A DNA stretch of 64,000 bases from Malachius bipustulatus (lineage: Eukaryota > Arthropoda > Insecta > Coleoptera > Melyridae). The stretch is taken from NCBI GenBank assembly GCA_910589415.1, contig OU342633.1, positions 7,230,858 to 7,294,857 of the forward strand, given 5' to 3'. The notes below the pieces were generated by a model, which saw nothing but the letters and a program-made list of their open reading frames with translations, was not told the origin of the DNA and did not search any database. The first letter of the stretch is position 1; each line of letters starts with the position of its first letter. Position numbers and translations under genes: made by a program. This document shows positions 32,916-42,036 of the stretch, in pieces.

Positions 32916-33325
32916 GCAGCACGAAGCAAGCCCTCGACATGCCGAGCCTACTAGACCCCGACGTATTTTTGCTGACGGCCTCGCCGCTACGGACGGACGC
33001 CAACATCGCGCCAGTCGATACCACGCCACCCCGGAGAGAGCGGACACCAGCCCGACCAGTCACATCGCCTGAATGGAAGGCGCGGACGCCAACCGGCATC
33101 GAAGCCCGAGCCGCGCCAACGCCACCGACAGCCTGGGGCCCAGAACCAGAACAGTACGGGATGGGGCTCACCCTCGTCCCGCCGCACATTCAGCAAGGAT
33201 CAGGCCGCAAATACCGAATCCAGCTCAACAGCGGAAGGGTACTACGGTTCAAGAGAGACGTCGACGGCATCTTCCAGCTTCGAAAGCTGCCAGCCGAGCG
33301 AGGAGGGTACGGTTTTGAAGAGTAA
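32912..33325 (+). CDS. Gypsy-2 third ORF, proline-rich small protein
   Basis: 137 codons starting at the ATG that overlaps the pol stop (ATGA at 32912-32915), an arrangement suited to termination-reinitiation. Composition is rich in Pro, Thr, Arg and Ala, with a conserved-looking C-terminal part (YRIQLNSGRVLRFKRDVDG). No signal peptide, transmembrane segment or zinc finger, so it is not an envelope gene. I do not recognise the family. It is uninterrupted although the neighbouring gag and pol are broken. It could be an accessory protein or simply a C-terminal pol extension now out of frame. Confidence 0.55.
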   Translation: MSSTKQALDMPSLLDPDVFLLTASPLRTDANIAPVDTTPPRRERTPARPVTSPEWKARTPTGIEARAAPTPPTAWGPEPEQYGMGLTLVPPHIQQGSGRKYRIQLNSGRVLRFKRDVDGIFQLRKLPAERGGYGFEE

Positions 33326-33461
33326 CGCGGACAGGTTCAAGCACGAAGCCGTGCTCTGTTGGATTGGAGGCGTGTTGGGCTTCGCGATACGACTTTAATT
33401 TTTTATTTTTTCAAGAATTTTCTTTGATTTTCTTTTTCTTTTTTTACCTGGGGACCGGGGA

Positions 33462-34440
33462 TGTAACGAATTCCAAGGCATTCGTTGGTAATTATTATTT
33501 ATTTTAATTAATCGAGGGGTTTATCAGAAGGATACAGTTTTTACAGCGGTGATTAGCAGGTTATCTCCGCCGGCACCGGCTATATAAGCAGATCCAACGG
33601 AGAAGCAGGTCAGATATTCCGAGGAATTGACTCGAGAACCATCTCCCTCCCTGTGAACTGAGCTAGAAGGTCTTCCGGAGGCATGCATTGAGTGCACTCC
33701 GTCCTATTCATCTAGCCGGCTACAGTGGGTCAATGAATTGAGTTGAACTTAACTGTAATACGGCGACGGGAGATCGATGAGAGTGAACTGAGCTCTGATC
33801 GACTGCCGGTCACATCAGGGAATCAACCGGGGCTGTAGTGAAGTCCCGGCGGATCCTTTCAGACGACGACTGGCCTGTATTGAGGGCCAGACAAACCAGA
33901 CGTCGGGATCGCAATGTAATGAGTTGTCGATCCGGCGTGTCATTCTCCTTTGAACTCATAGTAAAGGGGGTAGAGGGCTCCTAGAACCCGATCCGACTTG
34001 AACGTCAATAATACCCGCCCCTGCATTGCATTAAGCTTCCGGAAGCGGGTTCTGTTTCAGATAATTGCATCGCCGGAGGGTTTTCTCCCAAATCCAGTCA
34101 CGACGCGTATTCCGAAGGTCGCAGCAGCAGACACGCAGCGTGCGGCGGCGAAAGAGTGACTGCCGCAGCGGAGCCAGATGTGAATCGTCCGATCAAACGG
34201 CCAATTGACAGAGATGCGTGCCCCGACGCGGATATCTCTCACCAATCAGACGGCCTGCAATGGATGAGCGCCGCCCCAGATGATTCAGTGGTTAACGATA
34301 TTGGTTTAACAGATACAGATATATGTACTATCATACTTGTAAATAAAGATTTTATAAATTTTAATTGACTTGTCACGGGTACAAAGGGGCAGACATCCAT
34401 CCCTTGGTAATCATCTCTACCTTACTGAAAATCCCGTTAA
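33462..34440 (+). repeat. 3' LTR of Gypsy-2
   Basis: Begins TGTAACGAATTCC right after a purine-rich ACCTGGGGACCGGGGA tract and ends near CGTTA at 34439, where the 5' copy reads CGTTACA. Contains TATATAAG near 33580 and an AATAAA near 34342. Only the last about 50 bases have a partner at the 5' end. Confidence 0.85.
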
Positions 34441-34457
34441 AGTCTATTAAATTAAAT

Positions 34458-37400
34458 ATGTTAAATCAGCACCATCAAGCAACTCAGGAAGCAGTGGAAT
34501 TCGGGAAGCAGTGAACCACAACAACAATAGATAAAAAAATGGATTTACTGCAACACGAAGATTATGAAATTTTAAAAAAAGAAACTATTTATAAAGATTT
34601 ATTTTCGTTTAGTGAAAATTTGAGTGCTGATGATAACTTAATATTATACGTAAATATTAGAAGTTTAAATTCAAATATTGATAGACTACAGGTTTTTGTT
34701 GAAAGATTGAAAAATAAGCCAATAATTATAGTTTGTTCAGAGACTTGGAGTTTAGAATATTACCGATACTTCCAGCTGCCTGGTTACAAATTTTTTTATA
34801 ACAACAGTAGAATTAATCAAGCTGATGGTGTTGTTATATATTATATTGATGAAAGATTTAATGAGTCTACTACCACCAGGCGGTATGGAGGGTTGAGTGT
34901 TCTACACTCCAAGGTTAGTATAGGCAGTGGTATCACTCTTGAAGTCTCTGGTATATATAGATCACATGATCTACCCAAAAGTGAATTTGTTCAGGATTTG
35001 AAAGTTTTCTTACTTGATTGTAAACATAGTAAAAATCATTTTATCATCGGAGATTTCAACATTGATTTGTTAGAATTAGATCTGATAAGCCAAGAGCATC
35101 TAAATAATTTATTGGAAAGGGGATACTCTCCTTGTTTTCAAGATATAACAAGACCTTCTGATAGTGAAAGGGGAGGATCTTGCATTGATAATGTTTTCGT
35201 TAAAACTGATAGACTTAATTTTGAACCTATTAGGGTGAGTACTGTTTTTACAGATCATTATCCACTCTTTGTTGCTATTAAAGAACATATTTTTAAACGG
35301 GAAAATAATACATATTGCAATATTAACTATAAAAAGCTAAACAATGTAGCTAGGAAATCTAACTGGAATGAAATTATGTTGCACGATCCAAATTTAGCTG
35401 TTGAATTGTTGGTAAATGAAATTAAGTGTTGCATTTCTAAATCAAGGTACAAAAATATATCTAATAATAAGAAAAATAATTCCAAACATATTCCAAGAAA
35501 ATCTTGGATAACTAAAGCTATAATGGTTTCTTGTGCAATTAAGGAGCAACTTTATCAAGTTTGGAAATTAGACCCTAAGAATGATTATCTAAAGACTGAA
35601 TATAAAAATTATGTGAAAGTACTAGATAAGGTGATAGCTGCGGCCAAAGTTAAATATGATAAGAATTTGATAGAGACAAATGGTAATAATAATAAAAAGT
35701 TGTGGAATATCATTAACCAAAAACTGGGTAAAAATTCTAAAAAAAGCAGTGGAATTGAGTATCTAACAAACGATAGAGGTGTAAGGATTGACAATCCAAA
35801 TGATATTGTTGAATATTTGAATGAGTATTTTTGTGAAATCGGGATTAATTTAAGTGGTAAAATATGTACTTCGTCTCCTGATAATAAGGTGAAAATGCCA
35901 AATATGAATCCAAATAGTATTTTTATAAATCCAGCAACTACGGAGGAAATTAGAACTATTGTATATAATTTAAAAGATAAGGGTGGTGGAGTTGACGAAA
36001 TACATGCCAGAGTTCTAAAGACTATCTCTGAATATATAGCTGGGCCACTGGCGTGTATTTTTAATCTATGTGTTGAATTGTCAGTGTGGCCGGATTTCTT
36101 AAAAAAAGCTGAAGTGGTTCCAATTTTTAAATCTGGCGATAAAAGTAAAGCAAACAACTACAGGCCGATATCGTTGGTTTCAAATGTTGCCAAAATATTT
36201 GAGAAACTTATTTATAATAGAATCTTTGAATTTTTGAAAAAACATGAAGTATTGTCTAAAAAACAATTTGGTTTTGTTAGGGGTTTGGGAACCACGGATG
36301 CTTTTGCTTACATTACAGATGTGATATACAATTGCCTGGACAAAAGTAGGCCAGTTATAGTTACTTTTCTTGATTTGGCTAAGGCCTTTGATACGGTCAA
36401 CCATGGAATTATGTTGGATAAGTTGTATTGTTACGGAATAAGGGGTCATGCACTGAAACTATTAACCAGTTATCTATCAAATCGGCAACAGAGAGTTAAG
36501 TTAAATAATGTATTTAGTGAATATAAAGAAATTAAAACTGGTGTGCCACAGGGCACCATTTTAGGCCCATTGCTTTTTATTCTGTATATCAATGATCTCC
36601 TTGCTAAGACTGATGGAAGTGATATTGTATCATATGCTGATGATACTGCTGCAATAAGTGAGGGAAAAACATGGGAAGAGGCTAAACAAAAAATGAATGA
36701 TCTATTGGCCGGGATAGATCTATGGCTTGAGGCGAATAAACTTACCTTAAATATTGACAAAACGGTCTATATTACATTTGGAAATTATTGCGATAGTGTG
36801 CCTGTAGATATTGAAATCAAAATTAAAGACAGTCTTTTGAAGAGGGTAGAGAACTGCAAATACTTAGGAATTGTGATAGATTATAATCTAAAATGGAGTA
36901 AGCATATTGAATATATAATAAGTAAAACAAAATATCTCACTTTTGTATTCTACAAATTGTTTAGATTTATGGAGGCCAAAACTCTTATGGTAATTTACTA
37001 TGCTCTTTTCCAAAGTATTGTTGCCTATGGGGTGATTGCTTGGGGGGGAGCATATTCTAGTAGCCTAAATTTGTTACAGCAACTTCAAAATAAATTGTTA
37101 AAAATTATAAACAGCTCTAATTTTGAAATGGACAATTGTCCTTTGGATTTAAGACGGTTATTCTTGTTTGAAGCCACTGTATATTATTACAATGAACTTA
37201 GAAATCAATATGAGAATTCAACGAGTAGAACTAGAAATAAAAGTATATCTCTACCGAAAATGTGTAAAACCATCAGTGATAAAAATAGTTACATTGTTGC
37301 TGTAAAGATATTTAACAAGTTGCCAAATGAATACAAGATAACTAATGAAAAATCAAGTATATAGAAAGTACATCAAGCGTAAAATCAAATCTTGGATTCT

Positions 37401-37748
37401 GGAAAATATGTAACTGGGAATACAGTTTTCAATGTTTTTCGCTTCTAGATGCAGTATAATCTCGGAAATGATGTCAAATGATATTTTTTGTTATCTCTTT
37501 GTTTTGGGGATGAATTTTTATATTGTGTATTCTATTATGTGTATTTTTTTGATTTTGTTTATGTTTTTTGTTGGTTTGTGGGTTTTGATTTTTTTTCTAT
37601 TTCTTGTTTTCATAGATATGTAATACCACTATATCAGTTCCTACAAACAGGTATTGTTATACCTCTGTGGGAATTACGTGTGTTTTTTCCTTGAAATACA
37701 TATGTAATTTTATACTGATTAAATAAATAAATAAAAAATAAATAAAAA
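34458..37748 (+). mobile_element. Non-LTR retrotransposon (LINE-2) with a full-length ORF2
   Basis: Bounded by the AT-rich repeat ATTAAATTAAAT at 34446-34457 and 37749-37760, a possible target duplication (low complexity makes this weaker). The 3' end is a TAAATAAATAAA-type tail with no long poly(A), as in CR1/Daphne-like LINEs. It lies immediately right of the Gypsy-2 3' LTR. No ORF1 was seen in the 80 bases upstream of the ORF, so it is either 5' truncated or single-ORF. Confidence 0.8.
34539..37364 (+). CDS. LINE endonuclease-reverse transcriptase, uninterrupted 941 codons
   Basis: APE-type endonuclease at residues about 25-250: NIRSLNSNIDRL, ETWS, HFIIGDFNIDLL and DHYPLFV (the catalytic Asn/Asp/His motifs). 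RT domain at about 500-760: NYRPISLVSNVAK, LDLAKAFDTVNH, GVPQGTILGPLLFILYIND and SYADDTAAI (YADD near 36634). A C-terminal region with few cysteines follows; no RNase H. All catalytic motifs are intact and there is no stop, so this ORF could still encode active enzyme. Group: Jockey superfamily, CR1/L2/Daphne-like by motifs and tail. Confidence 0.9.
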   Translation: MDLLQHEDYEILKKETIYKDLFSFSENLSADDNLILYVNIRSLNSNIDRLQVFVERLKNKPIIIVCSETWSLEYYRYFQLPGYKFFYNNSRINQADGVVIYYIDERFNESTTTRRYGGLSVLHSKVSIGSGITLEVSGIYRSHDLPKSEFVQDLKVFLLDCKHSKNHFIIGDFNIDLLELDLISQEHLNNLLERGYSPCFQDITRPSDSERGGSCIDNVFVKTDRLNFEPIRVSTVFTDHYPLFVAIKEHIFKRENNTYCNINYKKLNNVARKSNWNEIMLHDPNLAVELLVNEIKCCISKSRYKNISNNKKNNSKHIPRKSWITKAIMVSCAIKEQLYQVWKLDPKNDYLKTEYKNYVKVLDKVIAAAKVKYDKNLIETNGNNNKKLWNIINQKLGKNSKKSSGIEYLTNDRGVRIDNPNDIVEYLNEYFCEIGINLSGKICTSSPDNKVKMPNMNPNSIFINPATTEEIRTIVYNLKDKGGGVDEIHARVLKTISEYIAGPLACIFNLCVELSVWPDFLKKAEVVPIFKSGDKSKANNYRPISLVSNVAKIFEKLIYNRIFEFLKKHEVLSKKQFGFVRGLGTTDAFAYITDVIYNCLDKSRPVIVTFLDLAKAFDTVNHGIMLDKLYCYGIRGHALKLLTSYLSNRQQRVKLNNVFSEYKEIKTGVPQGTILGPLLFILYINDLLAKTDGSDIVSYADDTAAISEGKTWEEAKQKMNDLLAGIDLWLEANKLTLNIDKTVYITFGNYCDSVPVDIEIKIKDSLLKRVENCKYLGIVIDYNLKWSKHIEYIISKTKYLTFVFYKLFRFMEAKTLMVIYYALFQSIVAYGVIAWGGAYSSSLNLLQQLQNKLLKIINSSNFEMDNCPLDLRRLFLFEATVYYYNELRNQYENSTSRTRNKSISLPKMCKTISDKNSYIVAVKIFNKLPNEYKITNEKSSI

Positions 37749-37822
37749 ATTAAATTAAATCTATTCAATCTGTCAATTAAATTGAATCTCTCAAATTAAG
37801 TTATTTTCCAGAAATTTCGTCG

Positions 37823-38076
37823 TTTAAGGTTACAAATTGATCACATTACCGTATTGGCAATTGAATGAAGTATCAAAAAATGGAATAAAAAATAAGGGTT
37901 GCCATTTAAAAAAAATGCCGATGACGTCACCACTTTTTCGCGCATTACCCTATATACCCCAATATTATGTGAAAAGTTGAACAACTCAAAAACAAAATCG
38001 ACCTGTTTTTTTATTTATTCAAAAAAAGAGCGCTTTCCGTTTTATAGAATTTATTCCTTACTTTTCTCGCGCACTG
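37823..38076 (-). repeat. Right arm of the split palindromic MITE
   Basis: Inverted copy of 17396-17640, ending ...TCTCGCGCACTG followed by TA. Directly follows the AT-rich stretch after LINE-2. Arms share features such as GAACAACTCAAAAACAAAAT and CGACCTGTTTTTTTATTTAT. Confidence 0.8.
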
Positions 38077-38078
38077 TA

Positions 38079-38423
38079 TATATTTGTTATCAAAAAGTTG
38101 CAAGGCTTTACTTTGTCAATAACTTGTCGAAATAATATATTTGTAGGATATTCATTATTCCTCAACACACGCCACTGACACGAACTGCGATACCACATCT
38201 TGTTCGACTTAAAAATAAGTGTACGATTCAAATCGAATTAAATGAAATTGTTTAGTCAGAATCAGTGTGGCATGACAACGGACAACTCTCAGTGGACAGA
38301 TAGTACTATCATAATCCCAGGTACCTACTGTTTGCCAATATTGCATCCAAGTTATTAAAACTTTCTTATTTGCATCTGCGAGCGTCAATTATTGCATACC
38401 TATACCAAAATAACTTACAGTCA
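38079..38423. other. No gene seen
   Basis: AT-rich flank between the right MITE arm and the next small element; nothing recognisable. Confidence 0.4.
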
Positions 38424-38426
38424 GTA

Positions 38427-38617
38427 TTATAAAGGCTCATTAGGCTAACGGGCAGATTTCTGTGCTTGTTTTTGAAGCTAATATCGACGTCAAATGACTT
38501 TTATTGTAATTACTTTCATGTCAAGAATAGGTAAAATTAAAAAAATTCCACTCAGACTCGATACCTTCTTCAGAAATGGCCACAGAAATCTGCCCGTTAA
38601 CTTAATGAGCCTTATAA
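38427..38617 (+). mobile_element. 191-bp MITE with long TIRs, TA-flanked
   Basis: The left end TTATAAAGGCTCATTAGGCT is matched by the inverted right end (…TTAATGAGCCTTATAA). GGGCAGATTTCTGTG and its complement extend the stem to about 37 bp. TA lies on both sides (38425-38426, 38618-38619). No ORF. Confidence 0.75.
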
Positions 38618-38801
38618 TACCCGCTGTTAGTATTTTTTATGCGTGAGTTAACTAATTATGAATTTTTCGCCATTATGGACTGTAGAAACTTTTCATCCTT
38701 TAGTACCTATACAGGATAGGTAAGTAGTTAACAATTCAATGCTCACCACTGAGATCTCAAAAACCATAGGAGATACAGAGTCGGTTAATTTTTAATTAAA
38801 C

Positions 38802-39815
38802 ATGAATAGACAACAGTATTTAGATCTAGGCAATCAGTTACTTAATGATGATAAATACTATAAGAAATTAGCTTGGGATCCAACTAACACGTTACAAAGT
38901 AAGGCTAATGCTATTTTGACCGGTCTTTGCAGTCTCATCACTTCCATCCTCACCAATGCTTATAATAGCGATAATAACTATTTCATCCGAGACTCCTTTC
39001 ATTTTTCTGAATTCGCTAATAATTTCCAATTACCACCAAACCACGTTCTAATTATTAGCCTAGATGTAACATCCCTTTTTACTAATATTCCCTATTCTCT
39101 GGCTGAAGACAGTGTAAGAAAACATTTGCACGAAATTGGATCCCATTGTGATATTGAGTTGGATGCTTTCCTACATGCACTGAAATTTATCTACGATAGT
39201 ACTATTTTTACTTTCGAAGGGGAGGTATACCTTCAGGTGTTCGGCACCCCCATGGGCTCTACCATATCACCTATTATATCCGCTTTTGTGATGGACGATC
39301 TTCTGGATGACGTCATACCAGAATTACCTTTCCAACTACCTTTCTTAATAAAATATGTTGACAACATTATTTGTTCAATACCTGCAGACGCTCACAACAT
39401 AATCCTAGCAGCCTTTAATGCTTATAATGACAATTTACAATTCACCATAGAGCAAGAAGTTAACAACTCCCATACCTTTCTTGGATACGAGAGTCATACG
39501 TAACAACAACCAAACCATCATGTTAGATTGGTACCAAAAGCCCACTAGCAGTGGACGATATCTAAATTATCACTCTTACCACGAAGAATGAATAAAAATC
39601 AATCTTATTCTAGGATAAAATAATTATAAAAAAAAAAATTGCCATCCAACGTTATACAGAAAAAACCTAGATAAATTATACCAAATTCTAATTGACAACT
39701 CGTATCCTAGCTTACGCCTACGTAAATTGTTATACAGCAGCCCTTCCATCGTCGCGGGAATTGGAGATAATTTAGACAACCACCCGAGTAGTCCACAAAT
39801 TGAATTTTTTTTTCA
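38802..39815 (+). pseudogene. Penelope-like reverse transcriptase fragment (PLE-1)
   Basis: Penelope-like elements encode an RT related to telomerase joined to a GIY-YIG endonuclease. The ATG at 38802 opens 233 codons with SLDVTSLFTNIP, GTPMGSTISPIISAFVMDDL and YVDNI where the family has YVDD; the second catalytic Asp is thus Asn. A one-base frame change near 39490 lets the next conserved block follow (LDWYQKP, SGRYLNYHS). A TGA near 39588 and further decay follow up to about 39815. No GIY-YIG domain is present here. The copy is truncated at both ends. Confidence 0.85.
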
Positions 39816-39829
39816 AGGTTGATATGTCA

Positions 39830-40640
39830 CTTTTATATGGGATATTCTGTATAGTCCACAATAATTTCGAGCTACGGGAATTTGTGGCCCTGTATTTGAA
39901 TTGGTATTTTTTTTATCAACTGGCCCACACAGACAGACTTGAATAAGCTGGTACAGCCTCTATAAAAAATATTACCTTATAATTTTTTAACAGAATGGGA
40001 CAAATAAATATAATTGTCAATAAAGTTTAAAAATGAAAAACAATAATAATTATAACCAAAAGCTTAATTTTTATTATTATTTTTTCAGTGATCCGTGAAG
40101 ATGCCTTCCCAGAAAGATGTTTTGATTATGTTTTTTTTTTGTAGAATTTTGTTTTGATTATGTTTTTGAAAGATTATGTTTTTGTATTTTTTTATATAAT
40201 AAACACTGTTAATTTGATCGAGTATTTTTTGTCAGATGTGTACCCAATCCTTTTACAAAATTTTGCACCAATATTAACGTTCAATAATTAATTATAAATA
40301 CTGGCTAAAAATTTCAAGTACATATTTGGGAAATAATATTCAGAAATGTTTACTCAATATTATTTTGAAATACTTATTCATCATACTTCCATAATATTCT
40401 ATCTATATTTACCACCAAATATACTGAAATATTGCTATCAAATATACTGAAATATTGGGGAAAAATGGTGTGAAAATATTTATTTTCAATATCTTATGAA
40501 TATTTGTTACCAATATTTGGGTAATATGACAAAATTTTAACATTTCAATACTGGGGCAATATATTATTACAATATTTCACCAGTATACTATAAATTGCCA
40601 ATATTTTACCAACATTGCTTGCTACAGGGAATATAAAGAG
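39830..40640. other. No gene; AT-rich with many AATATT motifs
   Basis: Stretch 40260-40615 repeats AATATT/CAATATT at short intervals, including a tandem pair CAAATATACTGAAATATT near 40423-40458. Poly-T-rich text near 40110-40200. No coding frame. Confidence 0.5.
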
Positions 40641-40654
40641 TCATACTGTCTAGC

Positions 40655-41797
40655 GGTTACCTTGCTAATGCCGCATTTGAAGAAACTAAAAGTAAAAGAT
40701 TATTGGACTAAAGATGCATTTATAAGCACGCCGATTTTTTGGAGGCTTATGAAGCGAGATAGATACATATTGCTTCTTCAGATGTTACACTTCACAGATA
40801 ATGAAGAACAGCCCGAACAACAAGACAGTTTACAAAAAATACGTCCAATCATAGATCCACGAGGCACAGATTTGGAGTAGTTTTTCATTCTTTGTGAAAG
40901 CGAATCTGAATATGTCTTGGATTTTATTGTGTACACAAGTGCAACAACGAATGTAACAAATTTTCAGAATAACTTGGGAAAGTCTGGTGATATTGTAGCT
41001 ACGCTAATGCAGCCATACTTGAATAAGGGTCATTATTCTTTATGTCGATAATTGGTACTCAAGTCCTAACTTGTTCGGTTTTTTGTATGAAAGTAAAACT
41101 CATGCCTGTGGAACTGTGAGAAAAAAACGAAAGAACATGCCAGAAATGTTTGACAATATAAGGACTGGGGAAATGAATCACAAATGTACTAAAACTATGG
41201 TGACTATAAAATGGAAAGATAAGCGTTTGGTGAATATGCGATTTACTTTTCATACCGCTGATATGCAGCAAATTTCAAAAATTGATCTTCGTAGTGGACA
41301 AAAAGTAAAAAAACCTTCATGTATAGTGGACAATAATGATCATATGGGGGCTGTAGACAAAACTGACATAATTTTATCGTCTATTCAAAGCGTACGAAAA
41401 ACCATCAAATGGTATAAAAAAAGTGTTTTTCCATCTTGTGGACTTGGCTGTGTTGAACTCATTTGAGTTATACAAGACCAAATCAGATAAATATGTTTCC
41501 AGTCAAGAATTTCATTTGGAGTTAGTAAAACAAATAATTGGAAAGTATCATACGCCACTATTACGAGGAGGGGGAGGTCGCAGAGTCGCCGCTGCAGATT
41601 GTGATTTACGTCTAACGGAGAGACATTTCATGAAATTGTGTCCACCGACCACTTACAAACAAAGGCCTACAAAACGATGTGTCGTCTGCGCAAAGAAGGG
41701 CAAAAGGTCAGAGTCGAGGTACAAATGTGGCCCTTGTGATGTTAGCCTTTGTGTTGTTCCTTGCTTTGAGGCATGTCACACCAAGAAAAATTATTAG
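40655..41797 (+). pseudogene. Degenerate piggyBac-like transposase (piggyBac-2)
   Basis: Starts within the transposase: KVKDYWTKDAFISTPIFWRLMKRDRY, then KIRPIID near 40840. A deletion and frame changes follow, with ESKTHACGTVRKKRKNMPE from about 41085 and DNNDHMGAVDKTD near 41330 (the piggyBac block around the third catalytic Asp). A frame change near 41430 leads to VLNSFELYKTK. The C-terminal Cys-rich domain (CVVCAKKGKRSESRYKCGPC) ends at 41797. The N-terminus, including the acidic start, and the first catalytic region are missing. No TTAA-flanked ends found. A separate lineage from piggyBac-1 by sequence. Confidence 0.85.
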
Positions 41798-42034
41798 GAG
41801 CTTCGAACTATTTTCTGACTTGAATTATAAAAGTAATTTTATTTTATTTTGTTACGTACTTATTTTTAACGTACGTAGTAGTCGCTTTTTACTTTACGTG
41901 AATATTTTTTAGATTTTGTGATATTTTTTATTGAACATGTTGATTCGTTATTTTATTGGATACCTATATTTATTTTATTTATAGTGTTGTTCTTCGCAAG
42001 CCGGCAAGAAAGACAATATTGTGATATCAAATTA
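41798..42034. other. No gene; AT-rich flank
   Basis: T-rich sequence between the piggyBac-2 stop and the foldback element; probably piggyBac 3' untranslated sequence. Confidence 0.35.
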
Positions 42035-42036
42035 TA

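Larger units (their letters stand above)
18398..34440 (+). mobile_element. Gypsy-2 LTR retrotransposon, 5' LTR truncated, hosts two younger elements
   Basis: Outer element made of a 51-bp 5' LTR remnant, primer site, gag, protease-RT-RNase H-integrase, a third small ORF and a 979-bp 3' LTR. Inside it lie an errantivirus-like provirus (19703-27716) and a LINE (27751-29835). Ignoring both inserts and one copy of each duplication, gag-side codons near 19690 and the protease-side codons at 29842 fall in one reading frame: the two inserts total 10109 bases, which brings frame 0 at 29880 back onto frame 1 at 19483. Its own length without inserts is about 5.9 kb, normal for Ty3/gypsy. Confidence 0.9.

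Noticed and set aside
34057..34368. Frames within the Gypsy-2 3' LTR
   Set aside because: Within the LTR as defined by TGTAACG and CGTTA; no motif.
37432..37694. Hydrophobic overlapping frames after the LINE-2 ORF
   Set aside because: T-rich 3' untranslated sequence gives Phe/Leu-rich frames in all phases; not a membrane protein gene.
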